Positions 35,529-47,900 of a stretch of 64,000 nucleotides of DNA are shown here, piece after piece. The notes below the pieces were generated by a model, which had not been told where the DNA came from, made no database searches, and saw nothing but the letters and a program-made list of their open reading frames with translations. Both the position numbers and the translations under genes were made by a program. Source of the DNA: Halichondria panicea (lineage: Eukaryota > Porifera > Demospongiae > Suberitida > Halichondriidae); the NCBI RefSeq assembly GCF_963675165.1, contig NC_087384.1:5449182-5513181 (forward strand). Reading direction: 5' to 3'. Position 1 is the stretch's first letter. Every line of letters begins with the position of its first letter.

Positions 35529-36584
35529 TTATACAGTAGTTTCTTGATGCTTAATGGTCAGATGGTCAGGATCGAAGTCACTCCTTTCTGGTTTGGTAGT
35601 AGTAGTACTGCACTTACAATAACAGACAAACAACACGATTACAATTAGGCCAATTATTACAGAAATGGGCACCAAGATAACAACTGCATAGGCCCATCCT
35701 CTCTGGTCACAAATTAGTGAAACTCTGACATTCTCACCCCAGTCCACACGCTCGGGGATAGAGGTGGTTACCAAGAATTGTTGAGACCCAGTACTATAGT
35801 CAATGCCTACTAGGCAATTTCCTTGTTCACTGACAAAACACGACTCCTTAGAGCTTAGGTCAGGGACACTGTATTCTGTTCTCTCAAAGTATAAAGAAGC
35901 GCTCAAAAAGATCTCCATTGATAGTGAATTATGTAAAATTACATAGTACTCATCTTCTTGCTCGACTCGATATGAAACGGTAGATGTATTTTGCAAATCA
36001 TTACAATTGGCAGATGCATAGTAGAACCTCTCAGCCAAATCTTGGCTAGGGTTATCAACCCAACTGTTTGCATTATCATTGCCTTTCACAATGTATACAT
36101 CAACCAACAGATCCGTACACACAGAGACTGATATGTTAGAGTTGGGATGAAGATGATACTGCCAGAATCGAAACTCCGTTGAATCAATTGTCGACTCGAT
36201 AAAAACAGTAAATTGATTAGTGTCATTCAGAGGTGGTATACTCGTGTCTTCGATAAGAAACAGTTCAGCATCAACTGAATTAGATGAGAGCTCAAGAGAA
36301 CCACCATCGCATAAGAACGAGGATAGAGACAGCAGTCGACTATCCCCTGGTGAGTAGAAGTCCGTGGCAATATCTGAATTGTTGTTATTGATATGTATTG
36401 GTATTCCTACCGCCATGCCAATTATCAAAATCAAAATGAATATTATAGCTGTACAACCAGTACAAAATCCACTGTTCTTGTCACTACTTGTGTGGGTACC
36501 ATTCGAGCTGGATCCCCCTCCTCCACCACCCCCTCCTCCACCACCTCCACCACCTCCTCCTGCACTGCCTCCTCCTGATGGCAT
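35529..36584 (-). CDS. Gly-rich two-pass membrane protein, paralog B
   Basis: It has 351 residues, one exon. MPSGGG starts a 25-residue Gly tract, followed by Ser/Thr, a membrane helix (about 45-67, CTAIIFILILIIGMAVGIP), the conserved domain (FYSPGDSRLLSLSSFLCDGG, FRFWQYHLHPNSN, VYIVKGNDNANSW, EDEYYVILHNS), the second helix after RGWAYAVVILVP, and a 40-residue tail with SDFDPDHL. Compared with A it has an added tail and a longer loop after NSW. An acceptor ATTATAG lies just before the ATG, again suggesting a 5' UTR intron. Its divergent arrangement to the relic D and convergent arrangement to A suggest local duplication with inversion. Confidence 0.85.
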   Translation of the reverse strand: MPSGGGSAGGGGGGGGGGGGGGGGSSSNGTHTSSDKNSGFCTGCTAIIFILILIIGMAVGIPIHINNNNSDIATDFYSPGDSRLLSLSSFLCDGGSLELSSNSVDAELFLIEDTSIPPLNDTNQFTVFIESTIDSTEFRFWQYHLHPNSNISVSVCTDLLVDVYIVKGNDNANSWVDNPSQDLAERFYYASANCNDLQNTSTVSYRVEQEDEYYVILHNSLSMEIFLSASLYFERTEYSVPDLSSKESCFVSEQGNCLVGIDYSTGSQQFLVTTSIPERVDWGENVRVSLICDQRGWAYAVVILVPISVIIGLIVIVLFVCYCKCSTTTTKPERSDFDPDHLTIKHQETTV

Positions 36585-36950
36585 TCTTTCTATAATTATA
36601 CAATAATGGACTGATTTGTAAAGTGTATTTCGTATGCTGCCTATGCTGGTCTAGCTGGCTATATTGTTCATATAAAACACATTAACTCAGTGAAACTCAA
36701 ACTTAGAAAAAAATATGTGACGGCTCACAGTAGCTATATATAGATCTGTATTACTATAACTTGCACAATCATACACCACTCTATCAAATGTCTCACATTA
36801 GTTAGAGTTACTTTTTATATCGGCTATTATGTAGAGGTCCAGAGGAAATCATATCATGCATGTGCTTGAACTATCAAACTTTCATGTGACTTCAGAGTGC
36901 TAGGGAATCACTTCAGAGTACTGGAATCTCTAGAGAATGTCTCACCTATA

Positions 36951-37044
36951 CAGAATCACATCCTGCTTCATGTGGGAAAACTGGGATTCTCATTGTAGTT
37001 ATGCATGACATCATCATGGTTTACTTCTTTGATGTACGTCTATA
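36951..37044 (-). promoter_or_regulatory. Shared upstream module of paralog B
   Basis: On the minus strand it reads CATGATGATGTCATGCATA, ACTACAATGAGAATCCC, then AAGCAGGATGTGATTCT, about 370-460 bases upstream of the start. TGATGTCA resembles a CRE/ATF-type site. The order matches the modules at 33626 and 58611. Confidence 0.6.
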
Positions 37045-37711
37045 CTCTATATAGGTCTACATGTAGCAGAATTTCTCTCATGACTGCTTCCTTTGCACTT
37101 TTTTCACCCTAGTAGCTATAGGTAGAGGTGCAAGCTAATGCATGGAAGAGCAATGCATGAGACAACAGAAAAGCAGAACATTGAAAACATTCAGGTTTTA
37201 ATTAAGGGGCCTGGAGGCACAGGGTCCTAAGGTTGTGCAGTGGAATTAGTAACATAAGAGTACTGTAGACCAACGCTACGTGGCCAATTCCACAACCTTA
37301 GGAACCTCTATAGGTATTCGATCCATTAAAGTACTTTCAATTGTGATTATGTAGGCTGGACAATGATTACCTACATTAACAATTGGCTTTTATTTAGGCC
37401 CTGCTTTCCTGAGCCTTTAAAATGTCAGTGCCTCCAACTGGCTAACACTATAGTTATAGTATATGATCATAATATTTTTTGCTTCACTCGTACCTTGTGG
37501 ACGTACAATATCCAGGGTAGCCGCTTGAGCTGGTGGGTGGAGGAAAGCTACTAATAGCTAGCTTTTATACACACATTGATTATAATTATCATGATGATAT
37601 AATTTGCTGCATGCCAAATATAAATCTAGTGGGTAATGATCAACCATGATTGTTGTTAAAAACGATCGATGCCAAAAGTTCAAGTCTAATATTAATGGCT
37701 GCAAGTCAGCA

Positions 37712-37993
37712 GAGCCTTGCAGCTCTCTGCTCACTCCGCAGCTACCAATAGCTAGCGTTCTAGTGCAGAGCTAACTACTAAGTAGAGTAGTAACACTCGG
37801 TGAACAAGTTTTGCTACGGACTCTTCTGAAAAGGCTGCAATAGCATTCCAAGTAAGCAAAACTAGGTATAACTCGAGAACGAAGCATTATTTTGCAAATC
37901 CACGAATTATAATCCAAGTAAACATGACTAGAAGCCTATAGAAACTCTTACTTGCACTTGATTCATCCTTGAGCAGCTGTAGCGGTCTACACA
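37712..37993 (+). repeat. Dispersed repeat, copy 2
   Basis: It closely matches 9849-10095, sharing GAGCCTTGCAGCTCTC and CTTCTGAAAAGGCTGCAAT, and ends in a CA/GACA microsatellite. Confidence 0.8.
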
Positions 37994-38113
37994 CACACAC
38001 AGACACAGACACACACACAGACACACAAACACACTACCGTATACCTCGCTTGCGCATGCGCACCGAGGCATAATTAAGCCCCTCAAACATTTCGCGCACC
38101 GAGGTAGCCTCTA

Positions 38114-38646
38114 CACAGGCTCTCCTTTTTCTGTTCTTTCACACCGTTCAATAAGATAAAATACTGTATTAATTGTTCAATTGTTCAATGAGATAAAATA
38201 CGGTATTAATTGGAGGAGTAAAGAAAGAAATAGACGTAGAGTTAGGAAAAAGGAGATGATAGTCTGATAGAATCTGAACACACAATTGCAAATTCAATCT
38301 AGACTAGTTACTAGTAGATCATCTAGCTAAGCCTAAGGTATAGCTAGCTATAGTGCTTGCAAACTTCCAGTTTCAAGTCCATGTCCAGCTTGCTGCTTTA
38401 TTAGTCATAGATTTCTGCGTGGGCAGTCCAACATCTCTAGCTCAGCATGCCCACGCTCATTTTCACCCTTCTACCACCCTTCTACCCTCACACGACTTCC
38501 CGATACAGGCTCTCCTTTTTCCTAACTCTACGTCTATTTCTTTCTTTACTCCTCCAATTAATACCGTATTTTATCTCATTGAACAATTAATACAGTATTT
38601 TATCTTATTGAACGGTGTGAAAGAACAGAAAAAGGAGAGCCTGTGT
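38114..38646. mobile_element. Large foldback element, about 135-base arms
   Basis: The left arm 38114-38253 (CACAGGCTCTCCTTTTTCTG ... AGAGTTAGGAAAAAGGAG) is mirrored at 38510-38646 (CTCTCCTTTTTCCTAACTCT ... AAAAAGGAGAGCCTGTG). The left arm has an extra TTGTTCAA unit. The loop is about 255 bases without a gene. A one-arm fragment lies in PIGT intron 11. Confidence 0.85.
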
Positions 38647-38911
38647 AGAGGCTTACTTTTCTTAACTGTACGCCCATTTCTTTCTTTGCTGCCTCACTAT
38701 GTCTTTCATGGATGAACAGTGACAACAGCAAGAAAAAGTAAGGCCTGGGAACGAGGCTACACCGAGGCATAAGTTTATCAGGGCCTACACCATACACACA
38801 ATTAATGAAAATTCTGCTGGGCGGGGCCAAATGGGACCCCGGATGGATGTCACAGGCAAATAGTGCTCCTTGCTGGAAAGGGCAATACTTATAGAGCTAG
38901 CTATAGATATC

Positions 38912-41900
38912 ATGGTTCCTCATGCTCAAGCTCTTGCTTTTTTATTGCTAACAATCACAACATTAATTACAAAAGGTGAGTGAGAGTCCTTTCTAGACTA
39001 AAATTAATTTTGTGCACAAGATTATTCAATTTATGACTTTTTAAACTCCACATGCAGTGACTGCCCAAGTTGACCCTACCACAAGTAGACTATGCAACAG
39101 TGCAACAAGATGCAATGAATGTATTATAGCAGACCCAAGATGCGTGTGGTGTGCTGATCCAGTAAGCTCTAGCTAATTCAGTAGAGCTCAGTTTTTTCCA
39201 TTTGAAATGTCCACAACTCGTTCAATTATATTGCAGGAATACAATGGCATTATGAGATGCTATGTGAATGGTGATCCTGGATTCACTTGCAACTCTCTAC
39301 AAAACCCAGTGGGTACAGTAGTCACAGTTTCTACTCCTTCACTTGGTGATAATAATCAAGTGACTCCTTCGCGAGTGAATGTGACATTCAGACCAGGTGT
39401 GCCAAACTGAACATGATTTGACATGATCTGATGATTAACTCGAGGCCGTGCCGTGGCCAGTGGGTTATAGTCAGAGGAGGTCCGACATGCGTGCGCGAAT
39501 TACTACAAGTTCCAATGCATTGATGTCATTGCGCTCACGTGATAACATCCATGGCCAAATACACTAGCACTTTAGTGATTTGTGCACGCCGATCCTCTGG
39601 GTTGTAGTAATCAGTGGTTTGTCTGTCTACCACAAGTAGACAGCCTCAATACCAGCCGTTTGTTGTCTGAGAAAGAACGCCTGGTCAAGTTCCAATGTAG
39701 AACTCGTCTAATATTTCTTGGGCCAATAATTGCAAAATCAGCCCGTGAATATCATTATGATGCTTACGCAGCTAGCTGTAGGGGCCAAGCCAACTTAATA
39801 ACATGTTTCACGGACTTTTATTAGCAATTATAGACCAGCTAGGCCTGTAAAAAAAAAAATTATGAAGTTAAAAATGAAGGCGGAGAGTGGGTGTTTTTAG
39901 ACTGTTAGAGAAATTGTTAGGCTTCCCAAACCACACTGGTAAGTTGTGGTCACAAATAAACCTTAATTATAAGGGTATGGAGTGGGTGATTGTGGGGTGA
40001 TTTTCACAAAAAAAAGACCTGCTTGCATCCGTGAAGCATGTAATTAAGTTGGCTTGGCCTAATTATAGTATTGTTGTGCTTGTGGTTACCGAAATTATGT
40101 TCAAACTACTCAAGCCTAACCACTTGCTGACTAAGCTAAATGAGTTCTACTGACATTGGAACTTGACCAGGCGTTCTTTCAGACAACGAATGGCCTGGTC
40201 CTGAGTCTAGTACATGAAATAAAGTGTATCTGTATGATTACTAGCTGAGGCCCTTCTCTTCCGGATCTTGCTGCAGTAGTATATATAGGCAAGCTACAGC
40301 CGAGAAGGGTCACCCACCTCTACCTATGCCACCACAATTAATCGTGCGCGGCAGCTTTTTTATTAGCTACGCGCGCTTAAAGCTAAGCACTCGTGGTAGA
40401 CACATTAAATGCGCGCAGTTAAACAAAGAGCCGCCAGCGGTAGGCAGAGGTGGGTGCCCCTTTCCGGCAACCGTAGCAAGCAAAATGATGCAGTCTCTAA
40501 ACTGTGAGCTTAAATTATGCCTCAGTGCGCATGCGCAAGTGAGGTATATATACGGTATAGTGTATTTGTGTGTGTGTGCAGCTGCTCAAGGATCAATGAA
40601 GTGCAAGTAAGAGTTTCTGTAGGCTTCTAGCAGTGGCGGATCTAGAGAAACAAGCAGGCAGGTGCTGATGCAAAAGGAAAGGAAATACACCCACTTCGGC
40701 GTCATTTCCGGTTGAACATTGGCGATTTTAGGTATGGTTTGCAAGTAAAACTGTGCCTAGTCCGCACTGCGGTAGTGCAGTCGTTGCTAGTCCAGGCCAT
40801 GCAGTCAGCTTATAGCATGCACAGCTTTTAAAAGACACAACTGCATTAGATAATAGTCGAATATGCAGAATTGTCCTTACAGAATTACTAAGTGACTCTC
40901 AGTAATCCCCAGTCTGCTGCTCGATGTTTGCATACATAATTATTTTTTTTACAGTAAAACGTTTAATTAGATGGTGCAAAAGACTAACTTTTTATCACTG
41001 CTGTTCTTTAGAATGAGTGTCAAACATCCATTGTGTCTGATTATCGATGCCTTACTCTATAGTGATTCCATATAATACCAGGAGCACGTTACAGAAGGAG
41101 CGTCTAACTCTGCATGGGTTCGGAAATCGCATTATCGTGTGTTTTCCTATAAACGCCACACTGCCTTATAAGAAAAGTGTGCAGTACTGTGTACAGACCG
41201 CGGTCAGCCTGTGAATATCATTATGATTGGATTTTGTATGTAGTGCAGCAGCAGGAGAGCTAGGTTGAGCCAGAAAGAGCTATAATGAAGAGCTATAGGT
41301 CTTTAATGGATGTTGGTATACATCATGGCAGAGACTGTCATTGGTGAGGTACAGAAAAGAGGAGCATATCCAATTACTTGTAAAGAGAAAGTGACCCAGA
41401 CTAACACATACTATAGGTGTTTTGTTTTTGCAGTAGGGAGTCTTACTGGGATTCTTAGAAGAGAGAGCTTACTACCAGGCCTATAGCTAACTATAGCTAG
41501 CTGTAGCTTTTCATTTTTATTGACCTATGCTTGGTAAAATTGCAACCTATATAGCTAGACAAAAGTGTTAATGTATTTTATATTCAGGGGCACCATTTTT
41601 ATTAGTGATGCCTGCTGTCAGTCACAATTTACCAAGCCACGTATCTTTTTTATACCATCACTTCACACAGCAGTGACTGTAAAGTTTAAATTATTGTCAA
41701 TTTGCAAACAAATGAGTTTTACTCTCTATATAGACTGCATGCAGACACTGTGTTCATATAGACAAAATTACACCCTCATTCAGTGCTGAACTAATTGCAC
41801 ATTTGATCTCATACTATATAACTTAACGTCATTGTAACCATGCATAATTATAGTCAAGTGCCATTTCAAAAGTACGTACACAGGAAAACCATGCAACAGT

Positions 41901-44900
41901 TCATGCAACAACTATATTATGTTAGCTTTCATTTCAGAATGGTGCTGCGAAGAAATCTTTTGATGGTTCAAAGGATCACGCTTTAATTGATGTGTGCATA
42001 TATATAGAAGTGATCTGTGCACATTAATTTGTTAACACTCAGAGTGCATGCATGCACTGCGCCGCCACACATAGTTCCATAATAGAGGCATATTGATTGG
42101 CTATATATATTTAGTAATTGATCTGATTGGCTAAAAACATTACATTATACATGGAAGCATAGAAGGTATACTTATTCTACAGGAAGTGGACGCATATTCT
42201 ACAGGAAATGGGCGCCAATTTTCTACAGGAAGTGGACACATATTCTACAGGAAATGGATGCATATTCTACAGGAAGTGACAAATAATTTGCAGGAAGTTC
42301 TCAAAAGTTGGAATGAAATTTTTAGTGAAAGTGACAAGAAGATGACAAAAAACATGGAGTGTTCAGTCAATATTCATTCTTTCCATGTCCACTGTTGCTT
42401 TGTATTGCTTTTTCCAGTTGGGCATGGGAAGGGGGGCCAGGAAGCATCGCTTGACACTTTCTATTGAGTTTTTTAAGGTTCCATTCCGGTCCAGTCTTCT
42501 ATATACTCCCCTCCACTCTACCACAGAGCCTCATTCTTCTTCTTGTATTGTTGCAGTTAGTTCTAGGTTCTTTTTACTTGTCTTTTCTTTCCAGTATCTT
42601 CAACAAGCAAGCTCTACTAAGTTTTACTGTAGTTTTTCGTTGTTTTGAAGCCGTCTTCTTGTCTTTTTCTGTCAATTGGTGTCTCTCACACCTCTCCAGC
42701 TCGCACAAATTCAATTTCTGTTGCTACGCACCAAACCTGGCTTTTTATAACCACGCCTCGCGCATGCGCAATGAAGTCCAAGTTAGATTGACCACACCCA
42801 CTCATAGAATATGCGTCTTAGTAACCACCCTCGGGCTAACCGCAACCGCGGAGGTTACATAGACGCATATTCTACTCTTAGGTGTAGTCTATCCTATACA
42901 TAGTGCAGAAAACAACTCTGCATGCATTGATCTAACTTGTGGCCTTTGACAGAATGGCCACTTCTGAGGGGGCAGCGATCAACGCAAAGTAACTTGTACA
43001 AACAACAGTGCTTGAAAATTCTTGAACGCCCATGCACATTCGGAAGCCCATACACCCACGTTTTTCTGTGCATGAGAGGGTGCATGTGGTCTCATAATCA
43101 TTACACTCGGCATTTATAAATACCTCCCAGAAAATCAGTAAACTGGGGGGGTGTTTGAGCAACCTGAGCCCCCCCCCCCCCTCTAGCTGGATACATTACC
43201 TACCGTATATAGCGGAACATTTTTGCTGGTGCTATTTAGCTCCAGAGCCCTCGGTAAAATTTTTTATGGTTTCTATACTCGCTGCCAAAAAATCACACCC
43301 ACCAATAGCGTGATATACGGGTGCGTGGGAGTTTATCCCAGTTTTAATTTCGCGTTAACTGCTCTGCCCTTTAAAAACTCAAAATGTTCTTTTTCTAGAG
43401 TTTTTTTCTAGTGTGAGAAAAGGGATACGCCATGCAGTCACACACGCATACACACACACAGGAGCCCCTATTTCCTTTCCGCTCACAGTTCAATCAGCTC
43501 GTAACTTTCCTGTGGATGTTTACCTCCTCATGGACTTATCTGCCTCCATGAGGGATGATCTAGAAAACCTCAAAAGGCTTGGTTCTAGTGTGGGTACGTT
43601 TGAGTGTAATTGTTGGCTGCAAATTTTTATGCATTCAGTTTGAGGTACTTGTAGTACGTATACTGAAGTCATATAGATCAAAGGAAAAACCATGCAAAAT
43701 AATTATAGTACTTACTTGCGGCAACCACTGTATAGGCAGGGGCGGATCCAGGATTCTTGATAGGGGAAAGCTAAAAATATTTTACTGTAATAATGGATGT
43801 TGTTTATTATGTTAGCACATTATTGTTACACTCTTAGTAGAACACACACATAGACCTGGCAAGATCGAGCTTGCCCCTTCAAGACTCATCATGCATCTTC
43901 AAGATCGAGCATGCCTCTTCAAGATCCACCAAGACTCATCAGGACTAACCATAGAATGCAATTAGTGCAGGCCATTAGTATATAAACTGGTTGTCAAATT
44001 GTGTATAGTAGTCTTGTGAATAACCAATATCATTTATCTACAACTATCAAGTGAACCTTTTCACATTGGCGTACTCGGCAGGATTGCAAAATGGCAAAAC
44101 CTATGATTACCCCTGAGGCATTCAATGGACAAGGAAGCTGGACTGAGTGGTATGTCCACTTTCAGAACGTTGTGGAGATCAATGATTGGGATGAAGCAAA
44201 CCAGCTAAAGTGGCTGAAGGTGCGATTGACCGGACGAGCCCAGACAGCATTTCAGAGACTACCAGCCGAAACAAAAGCCAGTTTGAATAGTACAGCCGAA
44301 GCTCTGAAAGAAAGATTCGAGCCGGCAAGCCAGAAGACTCGCTATCAGGCTGAGTTCCAGACCCGCCGAAAGAAGAAGACTGAAAATTGGGCGGATCTAG
44401 CTGAAGACCTCCTGTTCCAGGCAGACAAGGCTTACCCCGACCTGGACAACAAAGCCCGAGAGACGCTTGCCCTGAATGCTTATTTGGCTCAGCTGGACAA
44501 CCCGCAGATCGCTTTTGGCGTGCGACAGAGGACACAAAAAGTCGTCTGTTTTCAAGCACAATGTGTTTCCTGCATGGCTCATCAATAATTATTCATGCTC
44601 AGTAATAAACTGGGTGTGGCCATGATAATGTAACCGTAGCTATACGTGCATGCGCAGCAGTGAGTTGATAGCTATAGCTCGAGCTAGATTCTATTTTCAG
44701 GCTTGTCATCAAGGCCAGGGGGGTGCTCAAGCCCCCAAAGCGCCCCACTGGATCCGCCACTGTTAAATTGTATATTATGATAAAACACTCTATAGTTGGA
44801 AAAATAATATTCATAGAGAGAGACAACTTGAGCTTTTTCTTAGGAGGGGCTGTCTATATATAAGGCTATCCTTCAGAAACAAAATTAGAATCAAGAAAAG

Positions 44901-47900
44901 CTTCAAGTTTTTTTGTTTCTGATCTCAGACTATTATATACAATTATGCAGCCAGAGCTCTTCAACCTTATCTAGACTTTAAGCACACACTTTATATATAG
45001 CTTGTTGCAGCTCAATAGGCTTTTTGCAGCCTCTCCAGAATCTGGGGTAGCAAAATCTGTTCATATATATATAGAAAGTTGCTGTACTTTAATATTATGG
45101 TTATGACATATGCATGCATGCACAAGCAACTATTATATAGATGTCTAGTCGTTAAATTGCTCGTCTCCAATGTATAAAAGCAGAAATTTAGCCTGAATAT
45201 TATAGTCAGATTCTGCATGTTGAGTATGTAATTCATAGTCCTCGTTCTGATGTTTGTGACCAGCTCTCATAATTATACTGTCTTGAGGGATTTACCTTAA
45301 ACGATAAAGCCATGGGTCAATCACTATATCGTGATGCATCGAAGTATACGAAGATCTATGTATAGCTTCTTAGTACAGTGCCATGTTATTTAATGTGTCT
45401 TGTATATTTATTTTACTCCGTGTACTGTGTTGTCTGTATCATTATTGTTATCTTACAGATCGTTAGCTATACTGAACGCATGCAACTACCAGATCTAGAT
45501 CTAAGTTCGTTTATTCGATATAGAAATAAACATTTGGCTTAGGAGTGAGGCTACAATGAAGCGGATAGTTATGGAACGCCGTTTGCGACAAAATTCAGGC
45601 AGAATCTGATAGGCGTGTGCATCCAATATAAAATCGATTTTTGAAGATCGATTTTTAATAATCGATTTTTTACAGTTGATTTTCGATTTACACGTGAACG
45701 ATCTTTGACAATCGATCTGATAATCGATTTTTAAAATTCGATTTTTGATAATCGATTAAATAATCGATTTTTAATAATCGATTTTTGAAAATCTATTGCA
45801 ATTGATTGATACTAGCCTCGAATCCAGGCCGATTAAAATGGATTCAAGGCTACAGTTAGGCCGCCCTTGAAACTCAGAACATGCACAAACTCCTTCTCCA
45901 CGGCCTGGAATCAAAGCTTGGCTTGGTTAGCTATCTCACATGATAGACTATAACGCAAAAGCGAAACATTATTGGAACCATTAAAAAGGAGGGCCATAAG
46001 TCACAATAAAAATCATTAATTTTAGAACTGTTCTGTTGGTGCTAATCTTATTTAGTTCCTTCGTGCACCCATTTTTGTATGTTTTCTCGCCAGCACTGTT
46101 TTATTTGGCCATCTTGTGTGTGCTTAGAGAAAGAGCTGAGAAAGAGTTTGGTGATTCCAGATAGAATAGAAGTCATGAATAGTGGCTTCTTCAATGCAAA
46201 ATTTCTCTAAGGATAGTCTCACGCCGGTGATACAGCTTTAGACAGGGACCCCCCCAGCTAGCCCCCTTCAGAGCAGTTCTAGAATCGATTATCAAAAATC
46301 GAATTTCAAAAATTGATTATCAGATCGATTGTCAAAGATCGTTCACGTGTAAATCGAAAATCAACTGTAAAAAAATTAAAAATCGATCTTCAAAAATCGA
46401 TTTTATATTAGATGCACACGCCTATCACATTCTGCCTGAATTTTATCGCAAACGGCGTTCCATAGATAGTGTGTTTATATATACTATAATATAGTCGTAG
46501 TGAAACCATAGTTTTTATAGTATAGGTAATGGTCTAAATAATCATATCATGTAATTTTCTTATTTGTATAATAAGGTATAATTTACCCTTATACTGACTG
46601 CATAGTTGTTATATATCTTTTCATACAGCTGATGAAATTGCAGACATCTCCTCTGACTTTAAGGTTGGATTTGGTTCCTTTGTGGACAAGCGAGTGTCCC
46701 CATATGTGTCATTGGATGTTAATCGTCAACTAGATCCGTGTCTCGATGGTTGTGTGAGCACCTACAGTTACAGGCATCACGTGGATCTGACTGATGATTC
46801 ACAGTTCTTTGGTGTAAGTACTACATATATCTAAAGTAAATGGTAAAGCTTGCCTCGAGGCGTAGCCGCACGAGGGATACGGTAGGGTAAAGCTGACTGT
46901 GTGTGTGTCTGGGTCTGTGTCTGTTCCAGCTGTAACTACTCAACGGCAATGCGATGAAAACTAACAGCTTCTATAGGCTTCTAACCACGTTCTCTTGGAT
47001 TTTGATTCGTGGATTTATCTGATTAGCAAAATAAAGCTTCTTTCTCGAGTTATGGCTGGTTTGACTCACAGTGAAGGCTGTTGCAGAGTCTCTTCAGAAT
47101 CTTTCATAGCATCATCTGTTCGCACAAACTTTCTATTCAGCTTATGACTTACTATAAGAGTCAGGAAAGAGCTGCAAAGCTGTATGCCTATCGTAACTAG
47201 ACGGGCGTTGCCACCCTCAACCGTTGTACGGAAGGAGGACGGGACCCAAACTTATCCACAGTTTTGTTTTGCCACCGGCTGCAATCAGATTGCAGTATTT
47301 CAAGTGGATTGATCACACCCACTTATTACCACATGTGAATTTGAACACGCTAGATTGACTGAGAGGCGTGGTCAACACCTACTTTAATAAGTGATATTCA
47401 TCTAACACCCACTTAAAAACAATGAGATTCATAATGCGCTATTGCGTAACAGGCCAGAGCAAAACTGTAGAGATAGGCTTGGTTCCCGTCCTCCTTTACG
47501 GAGGGCGGCGACGCCTGCCTATATTGTAGCCTCGAAGGCAGCCCTTGTGAACTTGACCTCATTGCAGATCCACTCCCTTTTTTAATTATTCATTGACAGG
47601 AAATAAATACTGTTACACAACTTCTACATTGTAGATCTACATGCCTATAAATCCTTGAAGATCATTCATCAAGCCATCAGATTTCCATTAAGCTCCTCTC
47701 CTATAATGACTGTGTGTCAATTCTAACATAATAATGTACCGTATAGCACGAAATTTTCGAGGCACTTATATTTCGTGGATTGGCCTCTAAAAGCATTTTC
47801 GTGCACAATGTTTGCGGAATGACTGTTTACCGGAAGCCACGCCTTTAAATCTTTGCATGTTATAGCAGGTAATTCAATTTTCGTGGACTTAATTTTTGTG

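Larger units (their letters stand above)
36585..38911. other. Intergenic, upstream of paralog B and of integrin
   Basis: It holds the promoter side of paralog B, a dispersed repeat (37712) and a large foldback element (38114). No further gene is recognised. Confidence 0.5.
43737..44762. mobile_element. TIR-bounded composite with retroelement inside
   Basis: CAGGGGCGGATCCAGG at left and CTGGATCCGCCACTG at right are inverse ends of hAT-like type. Between them lies an LTR-retroelement fragment. No target duplication is recognised, so whether these ends moved the retroelement or the two simply neighbour each other is open. Confidence 0.5.

Noticed and set aside
36364-36606. Plus-strand frame with a long proline run
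   Set aside because: It is the antisense of the Gly-rich start of paralog B; the proline run is the complement of glycine codons.
42174-42300. Possible CRISPR-like array
   Set aside because: Adjacent imperfect units without unique spacers, in an animal intron; an ordinary tandem repeat.
42385-42862. Overlapping plus-strand frames in integrin intron 3
   Set aside because: Low-complexity Ser/Phe/Leu-rich translations with no family pattern, next to a tandem repeat.
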